Below are positions 1 through 12,436 of a stretch of DNA of 64,000 nucleotides, one piece after another. Source of the DNA: Viola odorata (Eukaryota; Streptophyta; Magnoliopsida; Malpighiales; Violaceae). The number at the start of each line of letters is the position of its first letter. Position 1 is the stretch's first letter. Under the pieces are notes generated by a model. It made no database searches, was not told the origin of the DNA, and worked only from the letters and a program-made list of their open reading frames with translations. A program made the position numbers and the translations under genes. The stretch spans positions 55,404,304 through 55,468,303 of the forward strand of contig OY829537.1 in assembly GCA_963691705.1 (NCBI GenBank), read 5' to 3'.

Positions 1-1529
1 ACCCGAGAATAGTAGTTCGGGGTTGTATTATGGACTCGGGAAGGTGTTAGGCACCCGAGTCACATCCTAAAAAGGTTACCGGTAAAAAGAGGTGTTTAAT
101 CATGCTTGGAAAAATAAAAAGTCCTACTTTAGTGATCATGCCCAATGAATTAATAAAATTCTAACAGTTCTATATATTCATGCATACGAGCGTATATGCA
201 GAAAAGCGTGAATAAATAAAAGGGTGAGAAACATTTACTTGTGATGGGCATCAGCTGATTTATCCCTTGATCAAGATTGAAGGGGATGGTTGATGAACGA
301 TAAGTATTTGACGATTATTATGCGCGAGTGAAAATAATTAATTTGAACAAGCAAACACAAGTAGGATAATTACCTAGACATGCAAAGCATACGAAAATAA
401 ATAATTAAACATGCAAGCATACGAAAATAAATAAACAGTACAGGCATACGAAAAATCGGCACGAAAAATAAATGCGATGGGCCGAAAAATTGGACTAGGC
501 CCGCTAGTTGGGCCTATTAGCAGCCCAGCCCTTTCTTTTTTTCCATTTGGGCTTGGCTCATGACCAAACCAAATTAAAGCAAGCCCAAGCCCGCTTCTAC
601 TTCTTCTTCTTCAACGTCTTCTTCCATTGGCCCAAACCAGGAACAGTGGCGGTGTAGCAGAGAGATGGAGCCACGGCAACAGACCAGCAGCAGCGGCAAC
701 AACTCGTCTTCTTCCTCCAGCGCCGGCGAGGCAGCAGCAACTCTGGCGTATAGCCGCGGTGAGGCAGTTTCTCGGCCGCAGCGTCGCACGTCCTCGGCAG
801 CAAGAAAACATAAGAAAAATGCAGAAAATAAATAGACAAAGGAAAAAAAATGGAGGATAGAGTTCATGAGCTCTTCACTTGGCTCCTCTATCCCCCTCTT
901 GCAACTTGAAGTTTGAGGGGTATTTATAGGCGAGTTAAGTCGGTTGAGGCACAGTGACATCGACGAGATAACGTCGAGCGATGACGAGAGCTTGATGACG
1001 AGGCAGCTATGTGTGGCTGAGAATGATTGGAAGCTTCGAGGAAGAAATTGCTTGGCTGATTATTTGTTTATTTAGTTCGAGCTAACGGTACGAGAAATCT
1101 CGCCTGCAAATGAATAAAAACTCAGACCGAAAATGCTAAAACTTAGTACACAATAAATGGCGAAAAGTTCGCCATACAATTAGACAAAAATTTATTTGTA
1201 AGCAATAAAAGTTCGAGCGTAAAAAAATGCTAGAATAAAAATTGAACGAAACGCAATAAGATAGCGTGAGTTAAAAAAATAATAAAAAATAAGTAGCTAA
1301 TGAGCAAAATTGTTCGACCCTTAGTTTCGAGAATTGTATTCGGAACCGATACGAGTTCGAATAGAAAAGGCGATAAAAATGCGAAAAAGGTATGGAATAA
1401 AATTTAAATGACATGTGGCATAAAAATAAACATCAGTTGGATAAAGATAAATGGATGTATGGTTTTAGAAAATTAATGATAAGAAATGCGAAAACTGTTT
1501 TAGGAAAAATTAAAAATTGGGTAGCAACA
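1..1529 (-). mobile_element. Tat-type Ty3/Gypsy LTR, cut by the window edge
   Basis: The reverse complement of the first ~100 bases matches 27000-27115 almost base for base. At 1520-1529 the reverse complement gives the LTR start TGTTGCTACCC, which is also found at 24755. Shared landmarks on the minus strand include a TATA-like CCTATAAATACC near 920-940 and a block of GGGCC/TTGGGCC repeats. This copy is shorter than the 24755 copy over the same interval, so they are diverged relatives. The 3' end of the LTR lies outside the window, so solo LTR and full element cannot be told apart. The LTR abuts gag sequence of another element at 1530, which suggests insertion into it. Confidence 0.8.
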
Positions 1530-2980
1530 ACTCTCTTGCAGTCCCTATCTTTTAATCTATAGGAGTTGTTGCTATTTTTATATTGGTACTTTGAATCTTT
1601 TGTGTGTGTTTTGCCTTTTATGGCGACCATGCTATCTTATCTGATATACTTATCACAGCGATGGGTGAGGTTGAGCATTGTGTTTGTTGTTATAGTGGTG
1701 AGAGCATTGATTTTGAGCCATGGCTTTGTTGAATGTGGTGATGTAGTTGTGGAGAGATTCATCATGTGTTTGAGTGATGGTGTATAGATAAAAGATGTCT
1801 CTCTTCTTAAGGATAGTAGTTATGAATCTGGAAAGGAACTGCTCAGATAATTATTTCCAAGAATCCATGGAGTTCTCTAGTCTTTCTGAGTACCACTATC
1901 TGGTTATTCCTTTCAAATTCTATCCAAACATCTTGCATAAAGGTTCATCTCCTTCCATGTGTAGCTCCACCGCTTCTTGTACACCAAGGAGATGGATACG
2001 GGGATCACTAATTCCATCATATGTCTCAAGGTGAGGCATTTAGAACCATCATGGAATGTGGTACACCCGAATTATTTTAGTTAGTAGGTTGGATGGCTTA
2101 CTAATTCTCCCTATTGCATCTCCAACTAGAGAGGAATGTTTGTTCCTTTATGTATGCCTTTTTCTGCTGGATCGGTGAGGTGACGTATCCTCTTTCTTAG
2201 TGCAGGAGTGTTTTCTCTTATGTCCAGTATGGTGATGGGATTTGTAATCGAAGCTCCATTTATCTTTTGAAGAAGTGGAAAGGGACCTCTTACTTTTCCG
2301 TTTGTTTTGTTTGGGAGGTTTTTTGTCTTTGCGATCATTGGTGGCTTTAGAGTGACCCTCATTGTTTCCTATGATAAATATCCTTTTCTTACACTTGTAA
2401 TATGGAGGTGTGATTTCTCCATCTTCTATTGTGGCGTCATTCTTAGAGTGGTGATTGGAGTTGGAGCTATTGTTAGAAGAAGTATAGGTGGTGCGCATGG
2501 CTCTTGTCTTGTGTACCATTTGGTGCGGTGTTCTTTTCCTGCATGGCTCTTCTCCTTAATTCTTGATTGCTTGTGGCGTGGGTTGGTAAGAACTTGTTTA
2601 GTAACCAAGCTAGATAGGTGTTGTATGAGTTAGACGATCTCTTTCATCTAGAGACAGGGCAGTAGGATCCGTTTGTTAGGATACATCTCTAGTGGATGGC
2701 ACGGCGTTGTTGTTGTTGTCTCTATTGTCGGTTTGGGAGGTGCTACCCCTTGGAGGACTGGTGGATGGAGGTAGGGTGAAGTTATCATTAAGACCGCTTT
2801 CGGGAATGATAACTTGAGAATAGGACTTTTGTTTTGGAACTCCTAGTGACCGAAATCATCGTTAGTGGTGTGTCCATCACGGAAAGGGCTATGTGGTGGT
2901 GTTTGATCTCCCATCGCAGTGGCTCAATGGTTTTTTTTGGTTTAAAAGTTTGCCGGAAATAAAGATCGATTTTAACCTTT
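1530..2980 (-). pseudogene. Degenerate gypsy gag (5' half), antisense
   Basis: On the minus strand around 2034-1930 the reading begins LETYDGISDPRIHL and continues into a stretch resembling the plant retrotransposon Gag core (PF03732 type). Near 1800-1700 it reads YTITQTHDESLHNYI, the usual Gag motif with Q.DESL..Y. Several frame changes and stops break the frame. Nearer the PBS (2519-2148) a Ser/Asn/His/Lys-rich, low-complexity stretch fits a disordered Gag N terminus. The order LTR, PBS, N terminus, Gag core is correct for the minus strand. The gene is cut at 1529 by a Tat LTR, and no protease or RT follows in the window. Confidence 0.6.
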
Positions 2981-3000
2981 GTCCCCACAGTCGGCACCAA
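2981..3000 (-). other. Primer binding site of the antisense gypsy element
   Basis: The minus strand reads TTGGTGCCGACTGTGGGGAC directly after the LTR end CTCACA. It resembles the TGGCGCCG.CTGTGGGGA type of PBS seen in plant Tat/Athila-group elements. It fixes the LTR boundary at about 3001-3002 and the minus orientation. Confidence 0.7.
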
Positions 3001-3001
3001 T

Positions 3002-3717
3002 TGTGAGCTCTAAGAATGAGGGGTGTTGATTTGGAAATCTTTGAACGATTACGAGTCCGTGAAACTAGTAAAAGATAGCTCGAGGGGTTGTCCCTAGGGA
3101 GATACTCCGACACTCAAGTTAGAATTCCCCCAAGGTAAAGTTAGGGAGAAAATATAGAGAGTTGAAGGATGTAATGTGTTCTGTCTATAGATACTCCCTC
3201 AAAACTATATATATATCCTTTGATAGCCAGGGTTTGAAGTACCAAATATGGTAGGAAATCTATATCGAGTCGAAGTAGTACTAGGAGATTTAATTATACT
3301 CCTTAATTAGGCGATAAAGGTGATCATTTTCTATCTTATTCGGAGTAAAACTTGGAGATTAGGGACGCGCATTGTAAAGAGAGCTTCTTTGCTAATCGAT
3401 AAAGCAAGGGGGTTAACCCTAGAAAGAAAGAGAAGATGTTCCTTTCAAGTACATTATTCTTTACTAAACGGAGTTATAAGGTGTGTTTTGTGTATAATGG
3501 ATTGAGTACAACCGAGTAAAACTTGGGTACATCATGATGTACCTACATCATGATGTAGGATGATGACACGTGTCCAAAAGTGTTAAGAATAGTGATATTC
3601 TAGCACTATTTGGGGCACGTGTCATCATTCTAGATCATGATGTACCCAAATTTTTTCTGAGTACAATCTATATTAAACTGGGCTTAGAGAATATATGTTC
3701 TTATTCTGGGCCTAACA
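3002..3717 (-). repeat. 5' LTR of the antisense gypsy element
   Basis: The left boundary (TG at 3002) is set by the adjacent PBS. The right boundary is tentative: the reverse complement starts TGTTAGGCCC at 3717. A TATA-like run (ATATATATATAG) lies at 3207-3217 on the minus strand. The LTR contains a 127-bp palindromic MITE at 3523-3649. Its partner LTR is not in the window. Confidence 0.5.
3523..3649. mobile_element. Small palindromic MITE-like element
   Basis: It begins TTGGGTACATCATGATGTAC and ends ATCATGATGTACCCAA, with inner arms ATGATGACACGTGTCC and GGGGCACGTGTCATCAT. The 127 bp could fold into one hairpin with a loop of about 30 bases. The TACATCATGATGTA motif is itself palindromic and occurs twice in the left arm. 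No clear target duplication was found, so the superfamily is open. Confidence 0.55.
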
Positions 3718-3748
3718 CTCTCCATTTTCAAATAATTACCATTTTGGT

Positions 3749-4235
3749 TAGGGGTGAACAAGACCCGAACCGGCCCGGAAACCGAACCGGAACCCGCTGT
3801 TTTTTGACCCGGACCGAACCGGCTCTTTTTTTTTATTATTTTAAGACCCGAGCCGATCCGCTTCTCCAGCTTCTCAAACCTGGAAATCGGCCCGACGGAT
3901 CGGAAATATAAATATATAAATATATATATGCACTATAATATCAAAGTTTCCATTTGGTTTGATGGTTAACTCTTCAAATGTCATCTTAAAGGGGAGAGGT
4001 TCAAATCCTCTTGACTCCTACTTTCTTTTTTCTTTCTTTATAATATGTGGAAAGTTTTAATTAAAAAAAAAAAATCAGGATCAGGCCCGGCTAGACCCGG
4101 CAAAACTAGAAGCGGTTCGGCCCGGACCGTTAATGTCTGGGCCGGTCCGGGCCTGTCCCAAACAGAACCCAAAATTTCCGGGCCGATCCGGGCCTAGCTC
4201 AAAACCCGACCCAAATCGACCCGTGTACACCCCTA
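3749..4235. mobile_element. Non-autonomous hAT-like element
   Basis: The ends TAGGGGTGAAC and GTACACCCCTA form hAT-style terminal inverted repeats. They are flanked by an 8-bp near-duplication, ATTTTGGT at 3741-3748 and GTTTTGGT at 4236-4243 (7 of 8 match). The ends are rich in CCGG/CCCGG motifs in opposite orientation. There is no transposase ORF. The centre (about 3948-4018) has a tRNA-like block ending AGAGGTTCAAATCCTCT, which looks like a B-box T arm, followed by T-rich and A-rich tracts. Confidence 0.6.
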
Positions 4236-4256
4236 GTTTTGGTGTGATAATCCCCG

Positions 4257-4402
4257 GCTAGACCCGGCAAACTAAAACCAGCCCGGGCCGGTCCGGGCCT
4301 GTCCCAAACAGAACCCAAAATTTCCGGGCCAGTCCAAGCCTAAGTCAAAACCAGACCCAAACCGGCCCGTGTACACCCCTACCCCTAGTTTTGTGTGATA
4401 AT
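4257..4402. repeat. Tandem duplication of the hAT 3' end
   Basis: The segment repeats 4088-4252, including CGGCTAGACCCGGCAAA, the block ending in GTACACCCCTA, and the flanking GTGTGATAATC. Because the duplicated unit includes host flank, it arose after insertion, by local tandem duplication rather than a second transposition. Confidence 0.6.
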
Positions 4403-5066
4403 CAAGAAAACTCTTACTTTACAGTGGAGTGTTTTGATTAGAAGGGGTATTGTAGTCAAATTATACATAAATGATTTCTCTTTTAAATGCGAAAACCTAA
4501 TTAGCGTAAAAAAAAATGCAAAAATCTTAACCGACACTTTTCTTTATCCACAAAGTAGAATTTCTCGCAATCTAACACCACCTTATTAACTTATTATATA
4601 CATTGAATTTTCTTGGAAGTATAAGAGATTGAAAAAAGTAAAATAGAATAAAAGACTTCTCATTGTGCATGATAACCATTTTTCACTCAAAGAATAATGA
4701 CTTTTTAAAAATGTCAATAAACATATATGATGTGACAACATTAATGTAATTTAAATTATACACATGGCAAGCAAGTTTTATCTATAACGTCCGCATGACA
4801 CTTTTCAAGGTAACACCATCTTAAGGCTTCCCCTTTCATACTACTCTATTATAGATGATAGATGTGCGACGGGCGACGGCTGCATGGGCTATGGCCTCCT
4901 TTTTCAATTATGCTCTGCATACTCTCTTATAAACTATGTATACATCGCGGTCTGCAACGGCAAAGATGGGAGAAGGATGGTTTTAACTGATGATGCAATG
5001 CAATGCAATGCGATGCAGCAACGATGATTAAATGCAAGCAAAATGGGTCTGCCCGTGCTTGCTGTA
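4403..5066. other. AT-rich intergenic DNA and 3' flank of the CLC gene
   Basis: No coding sequence was seen. The right part is the probable 3' UTR of the minus-strand CLC gene, with a short ATGCA-type microsatellite at about 4996-5016. No canonical minus-strand AATAAA could be assigned confidently. Confidence 0.4.
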
Positions 5067-8000
5067 CTAGTGCTTTTGGGGCTTCATATGTGGGTAAAGT
5101 CCCAAAATGTGCTGCGGCATGAAGTCGTGCCGCGTCAAGATTCCAACAATTGGAGGCCTCTGCAGTGTATAAAGGACATGAGACAACAGAACAGAGAACG
5201 CTGCTGCAACTAAAAGTTGATTCATGGGTATACAAGGAGCGTGTTACTTACCGCTGGTGTCTTGGGCACGACACACAAGTGTCTGAGGCCAAGCTCCCGA
5301 AACAGCACCGCAGCTTTAGCTAGAGACATAGTGTCAACCACAGTGTATGGAGATGTATTAGTAATGGGATGGAGATCAACATACATCTCCATCTCTTCCT
5401 CTGACACCTCTATATCCTCCAACTTGATACCCTTACCTGATCCTGCCTTTGCAAAATCATGCGCCTTGAATTCCCTCATTATCTGAGATCCAGTCATCAC
5501 CCTTTGCTTCGTAAACCTCTTCCCTTTAAGCAGCACAAACAGATGAGACCTCAAAACAAGTCCGCACAACTCTGGCGCTTCTGTGTAAGGTGGCTCATCA
5601 ATCACTGGGAATCCATTATGCCCTGTCCTCCTTAGAGCATCTAATATATTACCCACTTTTTCGATCCCACAGAATGTAATTAACGGACCAGAGACGACAT
5701 CACCTGCAACTAAGTTCCTCATGTATGGTTCCGCGTGAGCTTCCAGAAAAGGTAGCCCTTTCATCGCTACAATCTGATCATACACACCCTTGTTAAAACA
5801 GTCTGCCACAGTTTTTGAAACAAGGAGAACTAACATCATCAACGGAAGCATCAGCAGATCATTAGTAAGCTCCAGAAGTATCACACAGAGAGAGACTGTC
5901 ATCCTCATGGTGCCACCGAGGAATGAGGCAGCTCCAAGCAGAGCAAAGAGACCCACATCAAGATCAGAGAAGGGATCGAGCAGGTTTCCAAGGAGGCGCC
6001 CATAAGAAGCCCCGGCTAGAATTACAGGGATAAACAGTCCGGAAGGAACAGCAATGCCATAAGTAATGATGCCAAGGCCGAATATAGCAACAAAGAAAAC
6101 TAGCAGGGTGGAGATGTGGAATCTCTTTTCGACGCCAGATGTCAATAGGTTGCGGATAGCATCATCGTTGGTGTTGAAAAATAAAGAAGCAAGGTCATTA
6201 TAATGATCTTTGTGACACTGGAAGTTCTTGAAGTTTCCAGAGCGGCCTCCAGTGGGGCATTGCTCTGCTAATTCTGGGGGACAGGGTGTGCATGGTGAAA
6301 GCCATGGGAGTCCATAAGAGCAAAATGAGGTTAAAAGGGAAATGGCAATGACAAGCATGACCTTGAAGGTAGGACCCTTCCTGTAATTCATTTAAACCAT
6401 CAGCAACACTAAACTAAAGAAAATCTTGCTTACCGTCATCTACTAGTTTCAGTTAAGCACTTGAGAACCGACTGATGAAATTAGGATCTTTAAGATATAT
6501 AACTAAAGAGATATTCAGGACAGATCAAGACTTGAGAAGAAGTCAAACAAATAGAGAGCAATTTACAGCATTTTCTTTTTCCATTTTTTTCTTCTTTAAG
6601 AAAAAGGGCACTATTCAAAATCAAATATTTAAGCAAAAAGAAAATAAGTGCCATGCTCATCCACAATTTTGACAAAATGTTCAAGTTATACATAAGATCA
6701 GTGATTACTATAAGTTTTCGTACAGCTCTTGGCCTACAAGTGATAAAACAGTTTTAGAACCAGCATGTGAAAATATACAATATGAATAAGAATGTAGTTT
6801 CACTAAATTTGTTTTATAATTGTTAAAGATTATGGTAATAAACCAAAATTTGAAACTTTCATTGACAAGACAGATAGTATGAGACATACTCATTGATAAT
6901 GCTGTAAGTACGAAGGACCTTGTCCACGCAGTAATTGTATAGGCTTCCAAGAACACCTCCAAGCACTCCAAGCAAAATAACTGCAAGAAGATCAGTGGTG
7001 TTGTAAGTAGCTTTTAATCGATTCACATCGAACATGATCAGACCTCCTTCTCCAAATAGTCCACATCTTTCACCCTTGCAAATTTCTATGAAACCTCTTA
7101 ACACCACTGCTACTACAGCTGTTGTAAAGAATGTCCTCCAAAGAAGGGCACTCCTCCACCTGAAGGATATGAGAAGATTCAATTACCTAAGAGAGAAGAC
7201 TGAATTTACTATAACAGGAGGACAAACAGAGAGCTTAAAAAACAACTGGAAGAAGAATTGAAGCGACTAGCAATTGTTGTAGAAAAAATTTCCAACTACT
7301 CATTAAACAATCGACCAGAACTCAAGAAAGACCACAATGTTGACTGAACTAAAAGAGAGGGCGCCATTCACATCTTTAGAGATAAGTTGGGGAGGAACTG
7401 AGAAGGATGATGTGAAAGAGAGATACCAAGAAGCAGCTTCTTCAAGGGCAAAGAGTACTCCACCAACAGGAGCACGGAAGGCAGCTGCTACACCAGCGGC
7501 AGCACCACAAGTGATCAAATCTCGCCGGTCTCGATCATTTTTAAAATATCTAAGCCATCTCCAAGTCAAATGATACTTGCGAGAGCCACCCTGTCCAAGT
7601 AAGTTTGCTATGCAAGCGCCAGTGTGCACCATGGGTCCCTCCTTACCCACAACAAAGCCAGCCGCAACACCAAAAATGGACCCAAAAATCTGAGAAGTTT
7701 ACAACAAATGAGTCATCCAGTTCAAGCAACGTTCCTGGTGTCTCTATGTATATGTAATAAAGTAACAATGTATTGACCAAATTTAAGCACCAAATAGAAC
7801 AGAAATTGCTCCATCTTAGAATCCTACCCCCATAAATAGTGAATCAACATAGCGTGACTTTAGAATTAGCTGAATAACAATAGATCTTCACAAAAAACAG
7901 GTATTGCAAAATTTATCAACTTAAGGGGTAGGGGTGGAAAAGACAACTTTTTCATTTATTCTTCATATGCTTCTTTCACCTCAAAATCAAGACTTAGAAC

Positions 8001-10387
8001 AATGATAATAGTGCAACATAAGGAATATCAAATTAAATCGGGTTTAAGGACGTACTTGCTGGGACTGTGCAGTCAAATATTATTGGCATGTAAGAAATCT
8101 CATTAAGCGTTTACAGCTAAAATAAAGATGCTGTAAGCCACTCCTTTCTTCCGATAAGCGTAAGCCTCTCTTATTAATAAATACCCTCGTTGTTTATGTT
8201 TATACAAAGGGAAAAAGAAAAGAAAAGAACCAATGGTGTATCATTGGGTCTTGTAGAAGAAAAGTAATCTTAATCTTAGATGAGTCTATAATTGTCCATA
8301 TGCAAGTTTTTCATACGTTTCCTCCTAGCTGACCAATAGCGATTAATGCTCTGCATGAGTGTGTGAAGGGAGAGATATTTTGTAAATCACCTTTACAAAG
8401 AGGGTGCTTGGAGCCAAAATAGAAGGAGCATCTACACCATTTAAGTATGCTTTAACCTCTGGTATGCCAGACCCAGCAGCTGAGGGAGCAATGTAAGCAC
8501 ATAGCAATGCTGCAGCAGTGGCCAAAACCACGTTGCAACCAGCAAACAATGCAAATGCCAGATAATACCTGCACTGGAATCATTTAGTAGTCAACCAAAC
8601 TACCAAATTTTATCCGATATATTCCAAAAACATAAATAACAGTACAAACTTGTTTAGTAATAAAGATGATGGAAAATGGCAAGACGGACAGAAAGTTGAT
8701 TGAGTGGCTAGAATAATAAAGGTTCCCAACTCCCAAGAGTTGAAATGTACATCGTAAGAAACAAACCGGTTTGTAAAGACTGCAAAGCATGAAATGGCAG
8801 AACATTCTCTTATGGAAGTACAATATACCCCTACCTTCAGTATTTGTAACACTGAACATATATTATGTTACTGCATCAACTTTTCATTGTAACAACATAT
8901 AAATCCTAAAAATAAGTCTAGACACATCACACTTGCCCTAAGAAACTATTGTAAGTTAGATATTTCAGAAATTATAATTTCAGACAGACAATTAGATCTG
9001 TGCTGGGGCTTAGATGAATACAGGATATCAAAAGAAAAAGATTAGCAGAAAGCCAATACTGTAGGTTATGCAAGTCATGTAACAGGCTACGAATGTATAA
9101 CAACCTAATAACAATGAAGAATGGGCGATTGAGATCTAAGAGATTTTAAATAATCATCATGTTGTCAAATTACTTACAAGAAAACAGATTACTTATCACT
9201 GCAGAATAATATGAAATGCGGTATTCACTAGTGCAAGCATGTAAGTGACTTCAAAACAAGATCAAGCAACATAAAGAGCCCTTTATTAAGTCTGATTGGG
9301 CAACAAAATTCAGATAAAAGTAATGTAGATGAATGTTAATGCTTACTTATCCTTGAGCATCAGATTGTTGGTCCATAAAAGTTTGAAGCCAGCTATGTTC
9401 TCAACAGCAAGGTTATTGAAAAAGCCAACTAGACCAGTAAGTAACCCAATAAGCAATGCAAGTGTCCACTTAAGGACAACATAGTGAAATATCTCAATCT
9501 TCCTTCTAGACCTCCAGTCCTGTTTGAAAAGTTCATTCTCAACAATCCTGCAAAGAGAAGGGACAAAATCCAGTGTCAGAATGCATGCAAGAATATATAT
9601 TGCTCTTCCAGAAAGCATTATAACGTAACAAAGAAGTTCCCGTCACTAGTCAATTTCCATATAAACACTTAGATTTTGCTTAAAATATTTGATTTATCTG
9701 AACATAATTTGTATCACAAACAAGAGGTAGGAGCACCAAACAATGTGTTTGCGTTGTATGCATTCATCAGACATTTTCCAAAGCACAAAGCAACAAAAGA
9801 GCCATCGACGCCAATGAATATGTTTATGATAAGAAAGTGGTAACACACAAATAAGAGCAATGGAAACCAGAAATCTTAAAAAACACCCATTCCTGTCCGA
9901 AACCTAGGAAGAGGCTGGATTGAAATCAACATAAAAGCCCAGTACTGGAATCTGCCCTCATACTCGAAAGCCAGAAGGATAGAATTAAACATTTCCTATA
10001 GTCAACCAACATCCAATCCAAGGCATCAACAACACAAAAAGAACAAATACAAGAGGCAATCAAAGATCCCAAAGTGGTAGAAAACAAGAATTTACCTCAA
10101 ATCCGACAAGCCTAATTGGGTCAAAAACCAACATTACAAAGGAAGGAAGGAAGCAGCATTGAATGATAGGCGCAAAAGAAAAATGAGATAAAAAAGAAAA
10201 GTAAGAGTAAGTACTCATAATCAAGGCTTTCAATTGAGCAGACATTGGCACCGACAATAGCAAGCTGAGACGTATCATTTCTCCTGTTCTTTAAAAGAAG
10301 AGGCTCTCTCAACACTCCAAATTCTCCAAATCCCTCTACCTCTATATCATGATTCTCCTCCTCTTCATGATCTTCCATCTTCTTCAC
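5067..10387 (-). CDS. CLC-c: CLC-type vacuolar anion channel/transporter (CLC-c-like), 7 exons
   Basis: This is a membrane protein of the CLC family that moves chloride or nitrate, in plants usually across the vacuolar membrane. Exons on the minus strand, all with GT-AG borders: 10387-10215, 9547-9347, 8568-8391, 7689-7427, 7159-6890, 6380-5252, 5159-5067. They total 2,307 nt, giving 768 aa with an open frame throughout; the usual length is near 780. Visible motifs: GSGIPEVKAYLNG in exon 3 (serine in the selectivity filter, as recalled for chloride-type plant CLCs, where nitrate types have proline); GKEGPMVHTGA with the gating glutamate; ALEEAASW with the second glutamate; GLFIPVILAGASYGR; and two C-terminal CBS domains, the second completed by the last exon (RPPIVGILTRHDF). 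The N terminus contains NRRNDTSQLAIVGAN, close to Arabidopsis CLC-c as remembered. A second ATG lies three codons after the first. Confidence 0.93.
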
Positions 10388-12436
10388 AAGCTTCTTCCTT
10401 CCTTTGCTGTTTGTCTCCCTTTATTTTCTTCTATTATAAACAAGAACGAAACAGTAGCGCAAACTCTTTTGTCTCTTCTTCTCCTATTAATATTAATATT
10501 TATTTAAAAAGTGTTCCTTTCCTCTCTTTTTCACAGGCTGAAATGAAACTTCACATGTCTCAAAAGACAGGCAGCTTTCTTTCTTTCTTTCTTTTATTTC
10601 CTTTTGTTTATTTATTTATTTATTTTTGTTGGGTTCTGGAGGCGCTAATGCTATATTGGTGACTCACTCCTCATCTTTTGCAGACGAAAGCGGAAGACTT
10701 CTTTCCTTATTCTTTGGTAATAATTGTAGGCATAGATAACAGAACAGAATCGAACCGATCTGATAGTTGGATCAATAAAATCGCTACCTAAAGAAGATTT
10801 TTTATTTGATTCAGTTATCTGACCGAATATTTATATGAACAGAAAAAAATCGATCGACCTGATCGATTTTTATACAACCGACGACTTAGCTAGTTTACTA
10901 TCAACTCGGCTGGGTCAATGCCACCGTCAAAACAACATCGTTTAAGGAAAAAAAAAACGATGTCGTTTTGTGCTTCTTCTCCAAATCGGCGTCATTTTGG
11001 TATTGGAATTCTTTTAATAAGAATATGAAAATTTTGATGGGTCGGTCCATTACAGGCATAGACCGACCCATCAGAATATGAAAATTTACCGATTCAATTA
11101 TTTAAGATTGAACGGTTCGATGTATGAATGGTTCAAAATGATCCAATGGATTTATCTGGTCGAACTCAGTTGAACTATTAAATTTTCATTTTCGATTCGT
11201 TGTCTAATTCGGTTCTAATAACACTACAATTCTCTCTCTTTTTTTATAAAAAGTCAACAAATAAATATCCAACAGCGTTTCTTCCGATTTCTTTTTTTCG
11301 TCTAAAAAAGAATTAAAGTGGAGTTATCCTTTCCGTTGTGCAAGGAATAGAATAATTTAAATTTTAATCTCAATTTAAATCTTAAAATTAGGGATAGTTA
11401 TCCATATCCAACTCCAATAATAAATAACGGGCAGCTTTCCAATTATGCAACGTCAGGTGTTATCACGTCTTAAGCATAGTACTTTTCTGATTTTTCTCTT
11501 TATGATCAGGTCAGATATTATTGTCTTCTTTTTCTAAAAAAAATAAGAAAATAAACAATTATTGTCTTCTCATCTTTTTATACTCTATGTCTAAGCTAGC
11601 CGCTACCAACCACATCACTAATCACCAGTAATAAACAAGGTCGGTGCTTGGTAGCCACCCGGGTGGCTAGAGCTGAGTGATCAACACGCACTTTTTTGGA
11701 GATGAATTGTCCTTAATGGCCCTTAATTGGGTCCTTAAATTGAAGATCATTAGATGCTTCATATAATCTCGCGTGATTTATCCTATATACTCGCGAGATA
11801 TTAAAATAGTCCATTTTAAAAATAAAAAAATTAGTTATATTACTAATTTTTATTATGTTGAATTAAAATTTTATGTACATAATCCATTTTTTTTAATAGT
11901 TCATTAATTTTGGGAACTCCATAATTTTGCATTTTTTTTGTTTTAACTATAAATGTCTTGATCTGTAATTGCAAATAATAAAAGAATGTTGATATGCACT
12001 AACTAATTAAACTACAACTTCGTGTGCATAATCCATTTTTTTTAATAGTCCATTAATATTGGGAACTCTATAATTTTGTATTTTATCTTATTTTAACTAT
12101 AAATGTCTTGATGAGTAATTGTAAATAATATGAGATGTCAATGTTATTTGAGAAAACACATGGCAATAAGGGGTGGCAACTTTACACCCGTCTTGTTTAT
12201 TCGTCTTGTTCAACCTGATTTTTATGGGACTGTGGACAAATAAGTTGTCTCATTTAGTTAGTTGGGCAGACAGTATCAAGCAGCTTAATAAATTGACGTA
12301 TAATTCCATTCAACTAAATAAATGAGACTAGCTGACCCATTTACCCATCATTATAGGATTTTACGATTAGGATACTTTGTGTAATTGGGATAGAGCACTC
12401 GATTGCATTATCCAATATTTGAGTAATTGAGAGTAT
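10388..12436. other. CLC upstream region and intergenic DNA
   Basis: 10388-10700 should hold the minus-strand promoter and 5' UTR of the CLC gene. It contains pyrimidine-rich tracts and simple repeats (CTTT at 10575-10595, TTTA at 10606-10626); a TATA-like TTATAATA is readable on the minus strand near 10430. Further out are an inverted AAAACGACATCG/CGATGTTGTTTT pair around 10930-10970 and a perfect palindrome TAGCCACCCGGGTGGCTA near 11654. A tandem duplication with period 149 lies at 11878-12140. No gene was seen. Confidence 0.4.
11878..12140. repeat. Two-copy tandem repeat, period 149 bp
   Basis: The segment starting CATAATCCATTTTTTTTAAT at 11878 recurs at 12027. Both copies continue through TGGGAACTC, ATAATTTTG and AACTATAAATGTCTTGAT with few changes. 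Confidence 0.7.

Noticed and set aside
574..960. Overlapping 60-128-codon ORFs on both strands at 574-960
   Set aside because: They lie inside the antisense Tat LTR, overlap in several frames and have no recognisable domain.
3948..4018. tRNA gene in the hAT-like element
   Set aside because: A B-box and T-arm-like stem are present, but no convincing acceptor stem or anticodon arm could be folded; at most a tRNA-derived remnant.
4927..5235. 102-codon minus ORF next to the CLC gene as a separate gene
   Set aside because: It overlaps the last CLC exon and 3' UTR in another frame; splice signals and family similarity support the CLC reading.
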